From NCBI RefSeq assembly GCF_030406905.1, contig NZ_CP129137.1:558001-622000 (forward strand): DNA of 64,000 nucleotides, in the 5' to 3' direction. This DNA comes from Streptomyces sp. HUAS CB01. Lineage in GTDB: Bacteria > Actinomycetota > Actinomycetes > Streptomycetales > Streptomycetaceae. The notes under the pieces were generated by a model. That model did not search any database. It was not told the DNA's origin and worked only from the letters and a program-made list of their open reading frames with translations. Every line of letters starts with the position of its first letter. Position 1 is the stretch's first letter. Position numbers and translations under genes: made by a program. Below, piece by piece: positions 62,603 to 64,000 of this stretch.

Positions 62603-62965
62603 ATGATCATGCATGTGGTTCCGCTCGACGACTGGCTCGCCGTCCCCGAGCGGCCGTACGCGCCCGCGTCCCTCTCCGCGGAGGGCTTCGTCCACTGCTC
62701 GCCCGACGAGGCCACCACGCTCGCGGTCGTCAACGCCTTCTACCGCGATGTGCCGGGCCCTCTGATGGCGCTGCTCATCGACGAGACGAGGCTGCTCGCA
62801 CCGGTCCGCCTCGAACCGGCCGACCCGGTGCCGCCGCCGGGTGTCACCTCCGGCACGCTGTTCCCGCACGTCTACGGGCCGATCGACCGCTCGGCGGTCG
62901 AGGGCATGCTGGAGATCCAGCGCGACGACACCGGCCGGGCGGTGGGCTTCGCTCCCTGGGCGTGA
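62603..62965 (+). CDS. DUF952 family protein
   Basis: A 120-residue protein with the DUF952 pattern: IMHVVPLDDWLAVPERP, SLSAEGFVHCSPDEATTLAV, MALLIDETRLLAPVRLEP, FPHVYGPIDRSAVEGM. The fold is related to ADP-ribosyltransferase-like or RNA 2'-phosphotransferase-like beta structures; no activity is established. The GFVHCS motif is conserved. It is probably translated from a leaderless mRNA. Confidence 0.88.
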   Translation: MIMHVVPLDDWLAVPERPYAPASLSAEGFVHCSPDEATTLAVVNAFYRDVPGPLMALLIDETRLLAPVRLEPADPVPPPGVTSGTLFPHVYGPIDRSAVEGMLEIQRDDTGRAVGFAPWA

Positions 62966-63122
62966 ACCGCGGGGTACGGCCGAACCGCGGGTGCCGTCCC
63001 GCCCGCGCCGCTCCGCGCGGCGCAGGGCACCGCCGTCCGAGGGGACCGGGACGGAGGCCGCGGGCCGCACGGCGGCTCCGGCACCGTCGGCCGTCAGCGC
63101 CGCTTCCGGGCCCGCCACGCCG

Positions 63123-64000
63123 TCAGAGGTCCTTGTCCTGCGGTGGCGGCCAGCGGCGGGCAGCCCCGCTGCCCGGGACCAGCCGGTCCACCACCTCGGC
63201 GAGTTCGCTGCAGGCCAGCTCGATCTTGCGGCGGACCGTGAGCTGCTCGCTGACCACGGCGGAGAGCAGCAGACCGGTCAGCGCCGCAGAACCGTTGAGC
63301 GCCTGGAGGACGCTCATCACGGCGAGCATCCCGTGCCCCCCGAACGGCCCCTGGCCCTCGGTCGCGGCCGAGATCGCCAGGACCGACACGATCAGCACGC
63401 ACGGCGCGGCGCCGAACAGCTGGAACCGCAGCGCGGCCCACATCAGCAGCGGGAAGACGAGGAACAGCAATGAGACGGGCGTACGGGTGACGGCGTACGC
63501 GACGACGGCGACGCTCACCACCAGGCACACGGCCTCGGCCCAGCGGCCGAGGGACATGTCGCCCGGCCACCGGACCGTCCGGCAGACGAGCAGCAGCGGG
63601 GTCACCACCAGCACGCCCATGGCGTCACCGACCCACCACGCCGACCAGATCGGCCAGAACCCCTCGGCCGGGATCTGGCCCGAGATCAGGAGCACCCCGG
63701 CCCCCACCGTCGCGCTGATCAGCATGCCGGCCAGCGCGCCCAGGAACACCAGGGCCAGTCCGTCCCGCAGGCGGTCCAGCTCGGTGCGGAAGCCGACCCG
63801 CCGCAGCATCAGACAGGCGCAGACGGGGGCGAGGCTGTTGCCCGCGAGAATGCCCAGCGAGTGGGCGCGGAACGGGCTGATGGCCAGGATGACGAGGAGC
63901 GTGCCGAGGGCGATACCCGGCCAGATCCGCAGACCGAACCAGAGCAGGCAGGTCAGGGCGATCCCCGTCGGCGGCCAGAGCGGTGTGACGATCGCCCCCT
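63123..64000 (-). CDS. MASE1-domain membrane sensor (N-terminus beyond window)
   Basis: The minus-strand frame is open from the window edge to the stop at 63123, about 292 codons. The visible part is a MASE1 sensory membrane domain: PLWPPTGIALTCLLWFGLRI, WPGIALGTLLVILA, GNSLAPVCACLMLRR, DGLALVFLGALAGMLISATV, WSAWWVGDAMGVLVVTPLLL and VAYAVTRTPVSLLFLVFPLL. About eight TM segments are seen. After the last TM a short helix (LTVRRKIELACSELAEVVDR) ends the protein, so no kinase or cyclase domain follows. It is a stand-alone MASE1 sensor or a truncated one. Confidence 0.88.
   Translation of the reverse strand, partial: GAIVTPLWPPTGIALTCLLWFGLRIWPGIALGTLLVILAISPFRAHSLGILAGNSLAPVCACLMLRRVGFRTELDRLRDGLALVFLGALAGMLISATVGAGVLLISGQIPAEGFWPIWSAWWVGDAMGVLVVTPLLLVCRTVRWPGDMSLGRWAEAVCLVVSVAVVAYAVTRTPVSLLFLVFPLLMWAALRFQLFGAAPCVLIVSVLAISAATEGQGPFGGHGMLAVMSVLQALNGSAALTGLLLSAVVSEQLTVRRKIELACSELAEVVDRLVPGSGAARRWPPPQDKDL

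Overview
The window is chromosomal DNA of a very GC-rich actinomycete, almost certainly Streptomyces or a close relative. The support is codon use with G/C at nearly every third position, GTG and TTG starts, 4-base ATGA/GTGA overlaps, Streptomyces-type promoters including leaderless ones, and typical families: a conservon with two P450s, DUF1876, a GAF/HisKA_3 sensor, a fused SecDF, a GH75 chitosanase and a Csp/DEAD-box cluster. No rRNA, tRNA, CRISPR array, transposase or prophage was seen.

Layout. 1-8.8 kb is a stress or low-oxygen type island: DosS/DevS-like sensor kinase (cut by the window start), DUF1876 protein, DHA2 exporter, universal stress protein, phosphoketolase and a GNAT-AAA+ fusion. 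8.8-14.2 kb is a GntR-controlled operon (regulator, unknown lipocalin-like protein, GMC oxidoreductase) with a divergent alpha/beta hydrolase. 14.4-15.5 kb is a baeRF-type protein. 15.7-17.8 kb is dhaKLM (dihydroxyacetone phosphorylation). 17.8-20.7 kb is a cobalamin riboswitch and cbiMNQO cobalt importer. 20.7-23.4 kb is a 2,4-dienoyl-CoA-reductase-like flavoenzyme with a PadR regulator and a striking palindrome. 23.9-27.5 kb holds a cold-shock protein, DEAD-box helicase, two small conserved proteins and a MerR regulator. 27.5-30.8 kb is a P1B-4 metal ATPase with a divergent ArsR/SmtB sensor. 30.8-37 kb has an FAD oxidoreductase, a truncated proline iminopeptidase, a binding protein, an APC permease and a hypothetical protein. 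37.5-41.7 kb is a FGGY kinase with GlpA-like and GlpB-like flavoproteins.

42-49.5 kb carries an aldehyde dehydrogenase, a secreted lipoprotein-fold protein, a NUDIX enzyme, a GH75 chitosanase, a HhH-PHP protein, a 32-bp tandem repeat, a leaderless ArsR/AHSA1 pair and a SRPBCC protein. 49.6-55.2 kb is a conservon read right to left: cvnA and cvnB are intact, cvnC is reduced to its beginning, cvnD is broken by a perfect 14-bp tandem duplication and also has an altered P-loop, and two P450 genes follow. The first P450 lacks the ExxR motif. 55.4-59.2 kb has a small secreted protein, SecDF and a lipoprotein. 59.7-62.4 kb is an amino-sugar/tagatose-type operon (class II aldolase, SIS isomerase) divergent from a DeoR regulator with a tandem operator. 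The window ends with a DUF952 protein and a MASE1 membrane sensor cut by the window end.

The most notable observations are the decaying conservon, the repeated start region in front of the ExxR-less P450, the intergenic tandem repeats, and a set of clean palindromic or tandem operators next to the regulator genes they probably serve. Functions were assigned by reading translations and motifs; no database search was run.
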